Of a stretch of DNA of 64,000 bases, positions 1 through 10,639 are shown piece after piece (position 1 is the first letter of the stretch; each line of letters opens with the position of its first letter). A program made the position numbers and the translations under genes. Below the pieces are notes generated by a model that was not told the origin of the DNA, did no database searches, and saw nothing but the letters and a program-made list of their open reading frames with translations. The stretch is from Pterois miles (lineage: Eukaryota > Chordata > Actinopteri > Perciformes > Scorpaenidae): contig CAMQGK010000637.1 of the NCBI GenBank assembly GCA_947000775.1, positions 22,994,001 to 23,058,000 of the forward strand, read 5' to 3'.

Positions 1-1267
1 CTGTGATGGGGGTACCAGTCAACCAACACTTGCTCCCTGTCTTCAGTCAGCAGTCTGGCCGACCTCTGCTCCGTGTTTCCTGTCAGGGGTCCAACGAACA
101 CTGGTCTGCAGCAGCCCCCTGTTCCTTTTCGGTTGCAGCAGTCCCATGTTCCTTCTGGCCCACAGTACTTCCAAGGTCCTGTGTGACTCATCACTGGACC
201 TACCTACATCCAGGTCATCAGTCACCGGCACTGCTCTCCCTGGCCTCTAGACTCCGTGGCCAAGTTCTAGTGTTGTCCTCCAGAAGGGGTCCCACCTCCC
301 TGACTGTACTTTAGCAGGGTCCCACCTACATAGCTGTCCTTCGCAGGGTCACACCGTCGCCATCAGCCTCCTGCTTGACCTCCAGATGGCTCCTGCCTCC
401 ACCGACGGCTGATGTCCTGCCTTTGCCCACAATCTCATGACCAGTTTCTCCTGTCTGTCCTGCCCCCGGCTAGCCTCCTGAGGGGTCCTGCTCCACCCCC
501 ATTCTTTAGTTCTTGTCCTTGACTTTAGTTTGTAGGATATGGAGTTTTCTGTTATATTTCTTGTCTCTATCATTCTAATGTTTGCTGTTTTATTTTGATA
601 AGTTAACTCCTCTTGTGTCTTGTGTGCTTTTACTTCCTGCCTTTGTTTTTTTTTCCCGCCTTTGTGATTGTCTGTCCTGCCCTGATTTGTTCCACCTATG
701 CATATTTTGTGTGTGTGTTTCCCGTTTCATTGCCAGTTTGTTGTTGTTCCTCATGTGTTTTGCCCTTCAGAGAGAGTTTTTTTTTCACTGTTTTGTAGTT
801 CAGTTTTATTCTTTTTGACCATACTTTATGGACAGACTTTACTTTAACTTGCCTGCCAGACCAGCCGCCTTTCTACTTCATTGTACTCTTTCTATTGCCT
901 CCTCATCCTTACTTGCATTAGGATCTAAGCCTGTTATCCTGAAAACCTGATCGTTTCAGTTTCACTTTACAAACAGTAGTTTTAAGCTCAACCATGTAGT
1001 TTTTTTTTCTAAACCTAACTAAGTGGTTTTGTTCCCTAAACCTGAAGTGATGCCAAGGAGCATGACAAAGCTTCAGTATGTGACAAGCTGGGATGAGAAT
1101 GTGTTGGAACATGCGCAATAAATACATCACAAAGACTGCTTGAAACACAATGAATATGAAAAATCATTTTATTTAGGAATGCTTAACGAAATGTGGTATT
1201 AAACAGGCTGCGAGGCTAAAGACTGTATTTATCATTACGCTGATGCCTCTCCCCTGCTCCATGTCAG
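1..1267. other. Intergenic, pyrimidine-rich, no gene recognised
   Basis: The + strand of about 1-900 is strongly pyrimidine-rich, with recurrent CTGTCCTGCC-like and TTTTGT-like tracts. Such composition is seen in degenerate retroelement untranslated or LTR sequence, but no terminal repeats or coding motifs are visible. Around 940-1060 there is a repeat fragment containing AACCTAACTAAGTGG. Related fragments occur near 5085-5160 and 24860-24970. Open frames here have no recognisable protein features. Confidence 0.4.
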
Positions 1268-1350
1268 GGCTTTAGAGGTGCTCTCCACATACTACAGCAA
1301 AGCCGGCAACCAGCAGATCAGAGAGGCCGCGGTGAAGACAGTGAAGTGAA
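1268..1350 (+). CDS. Probable terminal coding exon of an unidentified upstream gene
   Basis: A pyrimidine-containing tract ending in CATGTCAG at 1267 is followed by an open stretch in good codon context. It encodes a C-terminal peptide of about 27 residues containing ALEVLSTYYSK and QIREAAVKTVK, then a TGA stop at 1348-1350. An AATAAA-type signal follows about 40 bases later, near 1390. This looks like the last exon of a + strand gene whose other exons lie outside the window. I do not recognise the protein. In human the gene upstream of MPP4 on the same strand is ALS2, so an als2 3' end is one possibility, but I cannot confirm it from 27 residues. Confidence 0.45.
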
Positions 1351-2959
1351 GATTTGATGACTACTATGCTTGTCATTGTAAATAAGTCAAATAAAACCTT
1401 TGCAAATATAAAGCCAATAATTTACTAAAGCACATGTTCACCAAGCATTAACATGATGCAAACATGTAGAAAAGTGATTTTTTTAATGCCTCTGTCCACA
1501 GTTCCACTAGCCTAGCGCACTAGCTTGGCAGACTTAGCAGGGAATTCCAGACATCCCTTTCCCTAGCAATGTTTTCCAGCCATTCCTGGGGGACCCTGAG
1601 GCATTATGAGATATATAAACTGGTGTTCTGGGTCTGTGTGCCAATTGGACATGCCCAGAAAACCTCCAAAGGGAAGCCAGACAGGACAGAGATGAAAACG
1701 TTTTAACCTATATTTTTTTTCAGCATATGGCATGAATAGCAAAACTGTTTATCATGCAGTAGGGGCTTAAACTAACCATATGAGAATTAAGATGTCTAAT
1801 AATTGGGCCCCAGGTACTCCCACATTGCTTTGAAGTCTCTCAAGCTGTATCCCTGAGACCATTTTTGTCTAAACCATCTGGAGAAACAAGGCGTGCTGGA
1901 ACCCTTCCAAATCCATGAGAATTATCCTCTTTGCTGCTGACATACCAAACATAAGGGTCTGTTGTACTGTGTGTAGCAGTGCAAGAGAAGGTTCAGAGCA
2001 ACCAAACAGGGTAAATAGTGCATCAGGTTAAGATATCCTGCCAAAAAGGGACTATCTGGTCTTATCTTAGGATACGACCAGAACGTATGGCAGAGACTGC
2101 CTTTTGAAAGGTTACATATTTCACACATAATAGATGCATTTTGTTAAAGCTTTCTTTGGAATAATGTAACCTGTAAACTGAATCAGCAGCAACCTGGCAT
2201 CAATTGAACTTAGATGGATACAGCCCCCCTTTTGGGGGATAGAAAACTGAAGATCCCATAGACTTCAATGCAGTTTGACATGTTTCGATTGTAATTTAGA
2301 CTATTTGTATGTATTCATCTCTTGTTATACAAATGTTTGTTTTACACACATTTCTAATAATTATTTTGCGACTTTGCCTGAACCCGAGCATTTGCGATAC
2401 CTTAATAAATCAAGGTTGATCGGCATTATGTCCCTTCAGTCTTCCCTCATCATCATCAACATCATGGCTGGATATTGTTTATCCAGACATATGTGATTGA
2501 ATCCTGTTAGGCTAAGTGTGTGTAGTGTCTCTGTAAATAATCAGCCTGTTAATAGCCAACTGTTTGATCTATAGCCTGAGATTTAATTAAAGATGACGGT
2601 CTGATGCTGCTATAATCTTAATGTGTGACTGTGTTACTGCAGTAGCCTCCCACTTAAGCTAACGTAAGCTAGCCACTGTCACAGCATCATTTAGCCATTT
2701 ATCACACTGACAGAATAATCACGTGTCGTACAATATGTGCCTCAAATCTCAGCACAAAAGCCTGTATTAACAGCTTTTCATCATTTTCCATTTTCTCTCG
2801 TGACAGCGAGTTTCTTTTTCCCAAATGGAAGCGCAGCCTCTGTGATGATGTGATGCTGTTCTGGTCTATAGCTGTAGGTCTAGAGCCATAAAGTCCCTCT
2901 GAAACCGCTTATTTTCAGTCTACTTAGGAAAGCTATTCATTACTTTTATTCATTTTTAG

Positions 2960-3250
2960 AATACAAACTGCATCGTTTTTGCCTAAAAGGGAGACTCGTG
3001 GGCACCCATAGAACCCATTTTCATCCACATATCTTGAGGTCAGAGGTCAAGGGACCCATTTGAAAATGGCCGTGCCAGTTTTTCCTTGCTAATTTTTTTG
3101 GAGTGTTATTTAACCTCCTTCCTGACAAGCTAGTATGACATGACCTGAGGTTTTCTAGTTTCATGTGATATTTGTAGCTTCACTTCAGCCATAGAGCCTG
3201 CCAGAGCCTCTGAAAGTCAGCAAAGTCAGTAGGGATCGCCCCTGGCCCTC
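2960..3250 (+). repeat. Dispersed MITE-like repeat, family 1, copy 1
   Basis: This copy contains the family hallmark GAGACTCGTGGGCACCCATAG, then GAGGTCAGAGGTCAAGGGACC and GACAAGCTAGTATGACATG. The same ordered blocks recur at about 7468-8097, 9985-10637, 14769-15065, 21885-22252, 49725-50245 and 54903-55235, in both orientations. No open frame is conserved between copies, so it is a non-autonomous element. Confidence 0.75.
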
Positions 3251-4289
3251 AAGGTCTCTTAAGGTTCTTGATCATCCTTTCTAAACTTCACCCATTATTA
3301 TGATGAGTAGCATGTCTATGTTCCCTTATTGAAGTGCTAAAAAGAACACAGATAAGTAGCAAAGCTGCAATAAATGTTCATCGCCTCATGGATGTTTTGG
3401 TAACTCAAGATAAGGTACACAACAGTGTAAATACTGCTTAGTATGAATGTATGTACTCAGTATGTACTCTGAACATTAGGAAAAATAATCATATCTGTAT
3501 TTGTTAACTTCCACATACTCGTTAAGCATTATATATGTAACATTACTCAGTTAATGTTGTCTAAAATGTTCAATAATAAAACAGGCAGATGATGTAACCA
3601 GTGTGCACTATAATGATTACACCAACAGTCACCCTGTACTGAAGTATCTTTCTCTTTCACACATACCTGACCTTCAAATACTCTTTGGTGTGTGTTCACT
3701 CTGAAAGAATGAATGTGATTGTTCTGTGATTGAAATCAGCTGCGTTTGTGAAAAGTTTTTATTAGATTGCCGTCACCCTCCAAGGATCTCTTGGAGAAAA
3801 CTTGTGTGTTTGTCTAACAGGTTTTAGCCAACACACAGCGGTTCATAAAATAGTCAAAAAGTTGAAAAAAAGTTTGGAAATTTGTGTTTGGTGGATGATT
3901 TCTCTGTTGTTGCAATGCTAATTGGCATTGTATTTTACCTTGTTGGAAAGCCAATTTATTTACCTTCACAATGATGTCCAACTTGTAAGGATCATGCATT
4001 TGTGGGATGAGCAGCACAGCTAATTATGTGGAAAGCGCCCAAGTAAAATTTAGCAAAATCTCTGCTAATGCTAAACAGTGTATTTTCCTGTTGGTATTGA
4101 CTCTTGTTTTGAGCTCCAGGTGCACATGGCGCTGGGTGCTGTGCCCTACTAATGTGATCATTTGTTGTCTGCTCCAAGCATCAGCATGCCACATTTGTCT
4201 AATTTGGATAAGGCCCTAGCCATCGGGCAAGTTGAAGCTGGTGTTCTCTTCATTGAGAGTGATGGGTTAGTGGGCTCCATCTGTGCTTA

Positions 4290-4325
4290 TAGAACGAGGG
4301 TTACAATATCATAACCTTCGTTCTA
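4290..4325. repeat. Short palindrome with 14-bp arms
   Basis: TAGAACGAGGGTTA is followed by eight bases and then TAACCTTCGTTCTA. The arms pair with one mismatch. It is flanked by unique-looking sequence with GGCTCC on both sides, which suggests the core or end of a small palindromic mobile element. Confidence 0.4.
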
Positions 4326-6186
4326 ACTCACACAGGCTCCACCCTCTACTCGTCTTATGGGTACAGTGGTGCAACCCAATGATCTTCAAATAAAGTGGTT
4401 TAAATCATCTGAGTATCAGATTGTAAATGTGGCTTATTTACTGTAGTCAGAGGATTCAAATTCAGTGCAATTAAAGTTTGACTGCTTTGGAGTGCTTGTA
4501 ATGATACAGTAATACAGCATGTTGGATCAGTTTGGTCATTGTTTTTTATCGCAGAGGTCCACTGAGGCTCGCACACTGTGACCACTGGGTCATAATTAGT
4601 TGTTTGTGTACTGGCTGTAGTCAGGCTGGTCCTCTGAGGCCTTGCCCACTAATGACACTCATTACAGTGTCCTTACATCAGCTGTGAGCTTCTGTGGATG
4701 CCATGTTGATGTTACCTAAATAGACTGTATAATACTAATTGGAGGCATGCATACACACAGAAAAATATACCCTTACATCACTTTAAAGATGCACTTTTTG
4801 ATCATTTTGAACCATATTTTGACTTCTTTGACCTCCTATAAGAATGTGAAATGTATGGGTCACAATTTCATATCTTGGCTCTTCATGAATGACTCTGAAT
4901 GAACAAACAGCTGATTGTGAACGTGAAACGTAACGCACAGGACACGAACTACAGTCTATTGAATGAATCATTTTTTTTGTCACATCAGGCCTTGGTCACA
5001 TGACTCGCGCGACTGACGATACCAGTGAGTCATCAGTAGTGAGTCGTTAGTGAGTGAACCATAACCATCAACTATGACCATTTCCTAAACCTAGCTAAGT
5101 GGCTGTGTTGCCTAAACCTAACTCCCTGTGAAAACGGAAGTTTATTTTGAAAGGACACTATGTAAGTAACAAGCATATATCCATCAACTAGTAACATAAG
5201 AGGGATACCCTGTGCCTGAGTAATAATTCAGTGAAATCTGAATGTGTAGATGACGGTCTGTGGTCTCCACTGCTGCTGTACAGTCTGATGGTAGTTGGCA
5301 CACACTCAGTTTTACATCTGGGTGGGATGATCCTGTGGCTGAATGAGCTGCCCATCTGCCACAACGTCATGGAGAGGGTGAGAGGGGTTAACCAGGATGT
5401 CGCTGACCTTGTCCTTCATCCTCCTCTCAGCCACTGACTCCAGACTGTCCAATTCCAGCCTGACCAAACAGCTTCTGCCTTACCAGCATGTTAAGCTCCA
5501 GCACAGCCAAACCCACTTAGTGTCCAGAAAAAAATGTTACCATCGTACATTTCTGTGTTTCGCAGGATACGGTGAATGTCAGCCTTTGTGAACCAAAAAA
5601 AAAAAAAAAAGTTTCATGAATAGGTTTTATACCAGCCTCTTTTCACGCTTGCAGAAGGCAGAAGTGCCCAATTACACAAGGTTAACATTGTGAAAAAAAT
5701 GATTAGGATTTGGCAACAAGACTACTTGGTTATGGATAGAAAAAAGATGACGGTTTATGTTAAAATAATGGTGTAGCAATGTAATGTAATGTAACTTGCA
5801 TAAGTAAACAACAACTGCCCTTAGCAGACTTTCTTGCAAAATGTTGCATAATAAGTGTAACAAGTGCAATAACGTTACGTGAAACAATGTTATGTAAAAA
5901 GCATAAAGTCAGTGTTTCTGGTTTCACAAGGGATACAACCAGCAGTCTCCTGTGAGCCCTGTGTTTGTTTGACTCACCACCCCTCTTGCTTTTGTAGTCA
6001 TTATTATACCAAGTAACTTTGAATAATGGTTGCTCGATATACTACGCCACTTGCTCCACATTCAATGCATCTGTGGTTTGCAGAAACGTACAATGCTGGT
6101 GTATTTTCCAGTGACAGGGCTGGCACACCACAGCAAAGAACAGAGCAGACTGGTAAAAGATCTTCAGGAGATTTTTGCACACTAAA

Positions 6187-7337
6187 GGATCTGAGTCTTC
6201 GTCTTCTTCATCTTCATCTTCAACCGCTTATCCAGGGTTGGGTCGCGCGGGCAACAGCTCCAGCAGGGGACCCCAAACTTCCCTTTCCCGGGCCACATTA
6301 ACCAGCTCTGACTGGGGGATCCCGAGGCGTTCCCAGGCCAGTGTGGAGATATAATCTCTCCATCTAGTCCTGGGTCGTCCCCGGGGTCTCCTCCAAGCTG
6401 GTCGTGCCTGGAACACCTCCCTAGGGAGGCGCCCAGGAGGCATCCTTACCAGATGCCCGAACCACCTCAACTGGCTCCTTTCAACGCAAAGGAGCAGCGG
6501 CTCTACTCCGAGTCCCTCACAGATGACTGAGCTTCTCACCTTATCTCTAAGGGAGATGCCAGCCACCCTCCTGAGAAAACCCATTTCGGCCGCTTGTACT
6601 CGCGATCTAGTTCTTTCGGTCATGACCCAGCCCTCATGACCATAGGTGAGAGTAGGCACGAAGATTGACCGGTAGATAGAGAGCTTTGCCTTCCGGCTCA
6701 ACTCTCTCTTCGTCACAACGGTGCGGTGCAATACCGCCCCCGCTGCTCCGATTCTCCGGCCAATCTCACGTTCCATTGTTCCCTCACTCGTGACCAAGAC
6801 CCCGAGGTACTTGAACTCCTTCACTTGGGGTAAAGACTCTACCTGGAGTAGACAATCCATCGGTTTCCTGCTGAGAACCATGGCCTCCGATTTTGAGGTG
6901 CTGATCCTCATCCCAGCTGCTTCACACAACCGATCCAGTGAGCGCTGGAGGTCACAGACTGATGATGCCAGCAGAACCACATCATCTGCAAAAAGCAGCG
7001 ATGAGATCCTCAGCACACCAATCCGCAAACCCTCCTCCCCCCGACTACGCCTCGATATCCTGTCCATGAATATCACGAACAGGATTGGAGACAAGGCGCA
7101 ACCCTGGCGAAGGCCAACGCCCACCGGAAACGAGTCTGACTTACTGCCGAGAACCCATCCAGTCTACATGTGTTTTGTAGACTTGGAGAAGGCGTACGAT
7201 CGGGTCCCCCAGGGTATACTGTGGGAGGTGCTGCGGGAGTATGGGGTGAGGGGGTCACTTCTCAGGGCCATCCAATCCCTGTACTCCCAAAGCGAGAGCT
7301 GTGTCCGGGTTCTCGGCAGTAAGTCGGATCTGAGTCT
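6187..7337 (-). mobile_element. Non-LTR retrotransposon insertion with 5' inversion and target-site duplication
   Basis: The insertion occupies about 6199-7325 and is bounded by a 12-bp direct repeat, GGATCTGAGTCT, at 6187-6198 and 7326-7337. The minus-strand part (7156 down to 6199) encodes the C-terminal half of a LINE reverse transcriptase and its downstream region. Its 3' tail is GAT/GAA-rich. The 5'-most part, 7157-7325, is flipped to the + strand and encodes the preceding reverse-transcriptase block (VDLEKAYDRVPQG). The two parts share an inverted 19-bp overlap, 7138-7156 against 7307-7325. Endonuclease and the first half of ORF2 are missing, so the copy is dead on arrival. Confidence 0.88.
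6228..7124 (-). pseudogene. LINE reverse transcriptase C-terminal fragment (298 codons open)
   Basis: The frame carries the reverse-transcriptase fingers/palm motif GLRQGCALSPILF, the catalytic box LLFADDVVLL and the thumb-side motif FKYLGVLVTSEG. A C-terminal region with LRWFGHLVRMPPGRLPREVF and RRPRGRPRTRWRDY follows. This order is typical of teleost LINEs whose ORF2 ends in a conserved WxGH/RGRP tail. It is truncated upstream at the inversion junction and lacks an endonuclease, so it cannot encode an active element. The clade (L2/CR1-like or Rex-like) is not certain from this fragment. Confidence 0.85.
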
Positions 7338-7467
7338 CCTTATCTAATAATACAATGTATTCAGAGTATTGTTAAGAAAAGGAGAAAAGAAAAAGAAACA
7401 ATATCTTGCAGTTCAGAAGTGCTTTTCTAAAGCTACAACAACACTTTTTGTTTGGGGACGTCAAAGT

Positions 7468-8097
7468 TAACACATTAACGGTTGTAGCGGGCTCAGTTTT
7501 AAAGCTAGAGTGAATCATAATGAACTAGAAAACCTAAATAATCCATTGATATCAACCATGTCATACTGGCTTTTTGCAAAGGAGGTTAAATAACACTCCA
7601 AGCTTGGGCTAAATTTTGGTGAGGAAAAGGTGTCATGACCATTTTCGGGGTCCCTTGACCTCTAACCTCATTATATGTGAATGAAAATGGGTTCTATAGG
7701 TACCCATGAGTCTTCCCTTTACAGACATGCCCACTTTATGATAATCACATGCAGTTTGGGGCAAGTCATAGTCAAGTCAGCACACTGACACACTGACAGC
7801 TGTTGTTGCCTGTTGGGCTGCAGTTTGCCATGTTATGATCTGAGCATGTATTATTTATGCTAAATGCAGAACCTGTGAAGGTTTCTGGACAATATTTGTC
7901 ATTGTCTTGTGCTGTTAATTGTTTCCCAATAATAAATATATACATACATTTGCATAAAGCTGCATATTTGACCACTCCCATGTTGATGAGAGTATTAAAT
8001 ACATCACAAATCTCCCTTTAATTGATCTGTCCATTTTGGACAGATACAAGCTGTGTGATTAATCAGAATTAAATATTTTAATCGATTGACAACCCTA
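7468..8097 (-). repeat. Dispersed MITE-like repeat, family 1, copy 2 (near full length)
   Basis: Same ordered blocks as the copy at 2960-3250, in reverse orientation, including GGTCCCTTGACCTCTAACCTC and GGTACCCATGAGTC. The edges are rich in TTAA-containing sequence (GTTAACACATTAACGG on the left; AATCGATTGACAACCCTAA on the right). Confidence 0.75.
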
Positions 8098-8651
8098 ATT
8101 TTTAGATGTATAAAGATCTCAGTTGTCTTCTAGCAACACTGGGGAAAAATATTCACCCTTTCATATATTCATGTCTTGACTTTAGTTCATCTTAAAGTAT
8201 AGACTATAATTAATGTTCTTATAACCATGTTTGGAATGACAACAATGTCACAGTGTAAAAGTCTTTTTAGTGTTAGACATTTTAATTTCTTATTAGCTGA
8301 ACAGATCTGTGTAAACTGTGGAGGAAATGTTCCCAGATAGGTTTGATGTTTTGGCAGGAAAAGCTGTACAAAAACATGTCTCCTCCTCTGGCGGTCATGT
8401 TTTCTTACTTTTGCCTGTTTCTGTGGCATCTCTCTCCATCTCTCTCTTGCTTCTGAAGGATCAGTGTTAATCTCCGAGGATGTGACCCAGTGACTGTTAC
8501 CCTGTCATAACCCCCAACACATACACTGATAACGACTGGCCTCTTGAAGACCCAGATGTTGCAGCAGGATTTAGTGCATCACAGCTACTGTTATTGTATG
8601 TTGCCCTCTGAACACTGTGTTTCCTGCTGCTGAGCATGTCTGTCTGACCTG

Positions 8652-8653
<2 letters not shown>

Positions 8654-8708
<55 letters not shown>
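8654..8708. repeat. (TG)n microsatellite
   Basis: Uninterrupted TG dinucleotide array of about 55 bases upstream of mpp4. Confidence 0.95.
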
Positions 8709-8709
<1 letters not shown>

Positions 8710-8899
8710 CTAAAAGCAGTAAAGAGTTAAGAAGCTTTGTGATCTGTTGTAGAAGTACTTACTAGTGAGTGAGAGAGCGAGCAAATGATAGAGGGAGCAA
8801 CACAATGAAAGAGTGCGAAGGTAAAGAGATGTAGGCCTGGTGCACCGGAGAAACAGATGGAGTGAGGAACAAGAGGGCGGGCGGGGAAAGGAAAAGATT

Positions 8900-9129
8900 T
8901 TAGAAATAACAGAAGAAAGCAAAGAGAAAGAGAGAAGAGGGGGAGAGATAGGTTGGTGGTTGGTGGATTAAGTCGGGTTAGAGAGGATTAGTGTCTGTTT
9001 TGGTTTGGTAGTAAAATCACATCCATGTCATTCACCACTGGCTGCTGCTGACACGCTCACACTGCTGATTCACTTCAAGTTCACACGCTGAACATCACCG
9101 GACCATAGCAGGAGGAGGACAAAGAGGTG
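8900..9129 (+). promoter_or_regulatory. Possible mpp4 upstream 5'-untranslated exon (weak)
   Basis: A purine-rich GC-moderate stretch ends in AAAGAGGTG followed by the donor GTGAGT at 9130. It could be a noncoding first exon of mpp4, whose first coding exon begins with an acceptor at 13034. The only support is the donor-like sequence and its position. A competing candidate lies at 11740-11842. Confidence 0.2.
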
Positions 9130-9719
9130 GTGAGTTGGTCTTATTTTCTAGTTTGACTGTGTGAATCGAGGACTGAGCTCTGACCGAGGGTTCAGCTTGA
9201 TGCTAGTCTGTAGTTGTGCTAGCAGCCCTGTGAGGCTAGATAGAAACATCAGCGTGCTAACATGAAGCAGGTATAATGTTTACCGTTCACCATCTTAGTT
9301 CAGTATGTTATCATTTGTTAATTAATGGTAAACACAATGTAAAGCTGAAGCTGGTGGGAATGTCAGGTATGTGTAGGTATTGGACACCAAAGGGATAATG
9401 TACAGCAAGGCGGTCATTGTTCTGCAAGAAACAGGGTGATGCAGCACCCAACACGGAGCAGAGGGGTCTCACATCGCCCTGAAGGGGTGTATTTCACAGC
9501 AGTGACCCGCTAGCTGTGCATTATCCTGCTTATTACACAGCTATTAATTTAAGAAATCACTAATTTGACACAGGAATGGTTCTCCAGAGTCCAACAACAG
9601 AGCTGCGCCCATAGCAACGGCCTGCTATAAATAAATAATAGATAGTAGAACGCTGTGATTGACCAATCAGAATCAAGTATTTAACACAGCCATGTAATAA
9701 ATTAAAATGTTGACCTTAT

Positions 9720-9957
9720 TGCTCAGGCAGCACATACAACAAATTGGAATCGATACAGAAAAGATTAGCATGGCCCCGGCGAAAGGATGGCACGCATATC
9801 TGTGAAGTGTTTTCAGTGTCCTTGAGTGAAACACTCCCAAGTTGCTCCCTGGGCGATCACAGCAGAGCAGAGCCTAAAATACTTTGGATGGGTTAAATGC
9901 AGAGGTCAAATTTCATGAATGTACCTGTATATGTACGACAAATGAAGGTTCCTTCTT
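9720..9957 (+). pseudogene. U6 snRNA-SINE chimeric retropseudogene
   Basis: The left part, to about 9811, is a near full-length U6 snRNA copy with several changes. Recognisable blocks are GGCAGCACATA, GATACAGAAAAGATTAGCATGG, CACGCATAT and GTGAAGTGT. It is not followed by the usual T-run. It passes directly into the 3' body of a tRNA-derived SINE from about 9814 (GTGTCCTTGAGTGA to ACCTGTATATGTACGA). The same SINE body is found complete with its tRNA head at 13994-14224. A U6 head replacing the tRNA head points to template switching during LINE-driven reverse transcription. The changes make a functional U6 unlikely. Confidence 0.82.
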
Positions 9958-9984
9958 GTGATGATGATGATGGCGTTGGATAAA

Positions 9985-10637
9985 AAGTCAGAGACAGACG
10001 AATCATCCGATTAAAATAATTAATCATGCTTAATCACACATTTTTTATCTGTTCAAAATGCACCTTAAAGTGAGTGAGATTAGTCAATATTTAATACTGT
10101 TATCAACATGGGAGTGGACAAATATGCTGCTTTATACAAATGTATGTACACAGTATATTTATTACTGGAAATGAATTAACACAAACAATGACAATTATTG
10201 TCCAGAAAGTGTAAAAAAAATATGCTCAAATCATAACATGACAAACTGCAGTCCAACAGACAACAACAGCTGTCAGTGTGCTGACTTGACTATGACTTGA
10301 TCCAAACTGCATGTGATTATCATGGACATGTATGTAAAAGGGAGACTCGTAGTGACTTGAGGTCAGAGGTTAAGGGACCCCATTGAAAATGGCCATGATG
10401 GTTTTTCCTCACCAACATTTAGTCTAAGTTTGGGGCGTTATTTAGCCTCCTTCGCAACAAGCTAGTATGACATGGTTGGCAAGGATAGTATGACATGGAT
10501 TTCATAGGTTTCCAAGTTTCATATGATACCAGCCTTTCCTCTCTAGCTTTAAAACTGAGCCCGCAACCTAAAAATTTCAAACTGTGTTAATGCGTAAAAG
10601 AAATTTATTTAATTATCACGTTAACTTTTACAGCCCT
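9985..10637 (+). repeat. Dispersed MITE-like repeat, family 1, copy 3 (near full length)
   Basis: Begins with TTAATCATGCTTAATCACAC and ends with ATCACGTTAACTTTTACAGC, with the family blocks between. It is in opposite orientation to the copy at 7468-8097 and helps define the element's ends. Confidence 0.75.
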
Positions 10638-10639
10638 AG

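Noticed and set aside
9720..9811. Functional U6 snRNA gene
   Set aside because: Several changes, a shortened 5' stem, no terminal T-run and fusion to a SINE body mark it as a retropseudogene.
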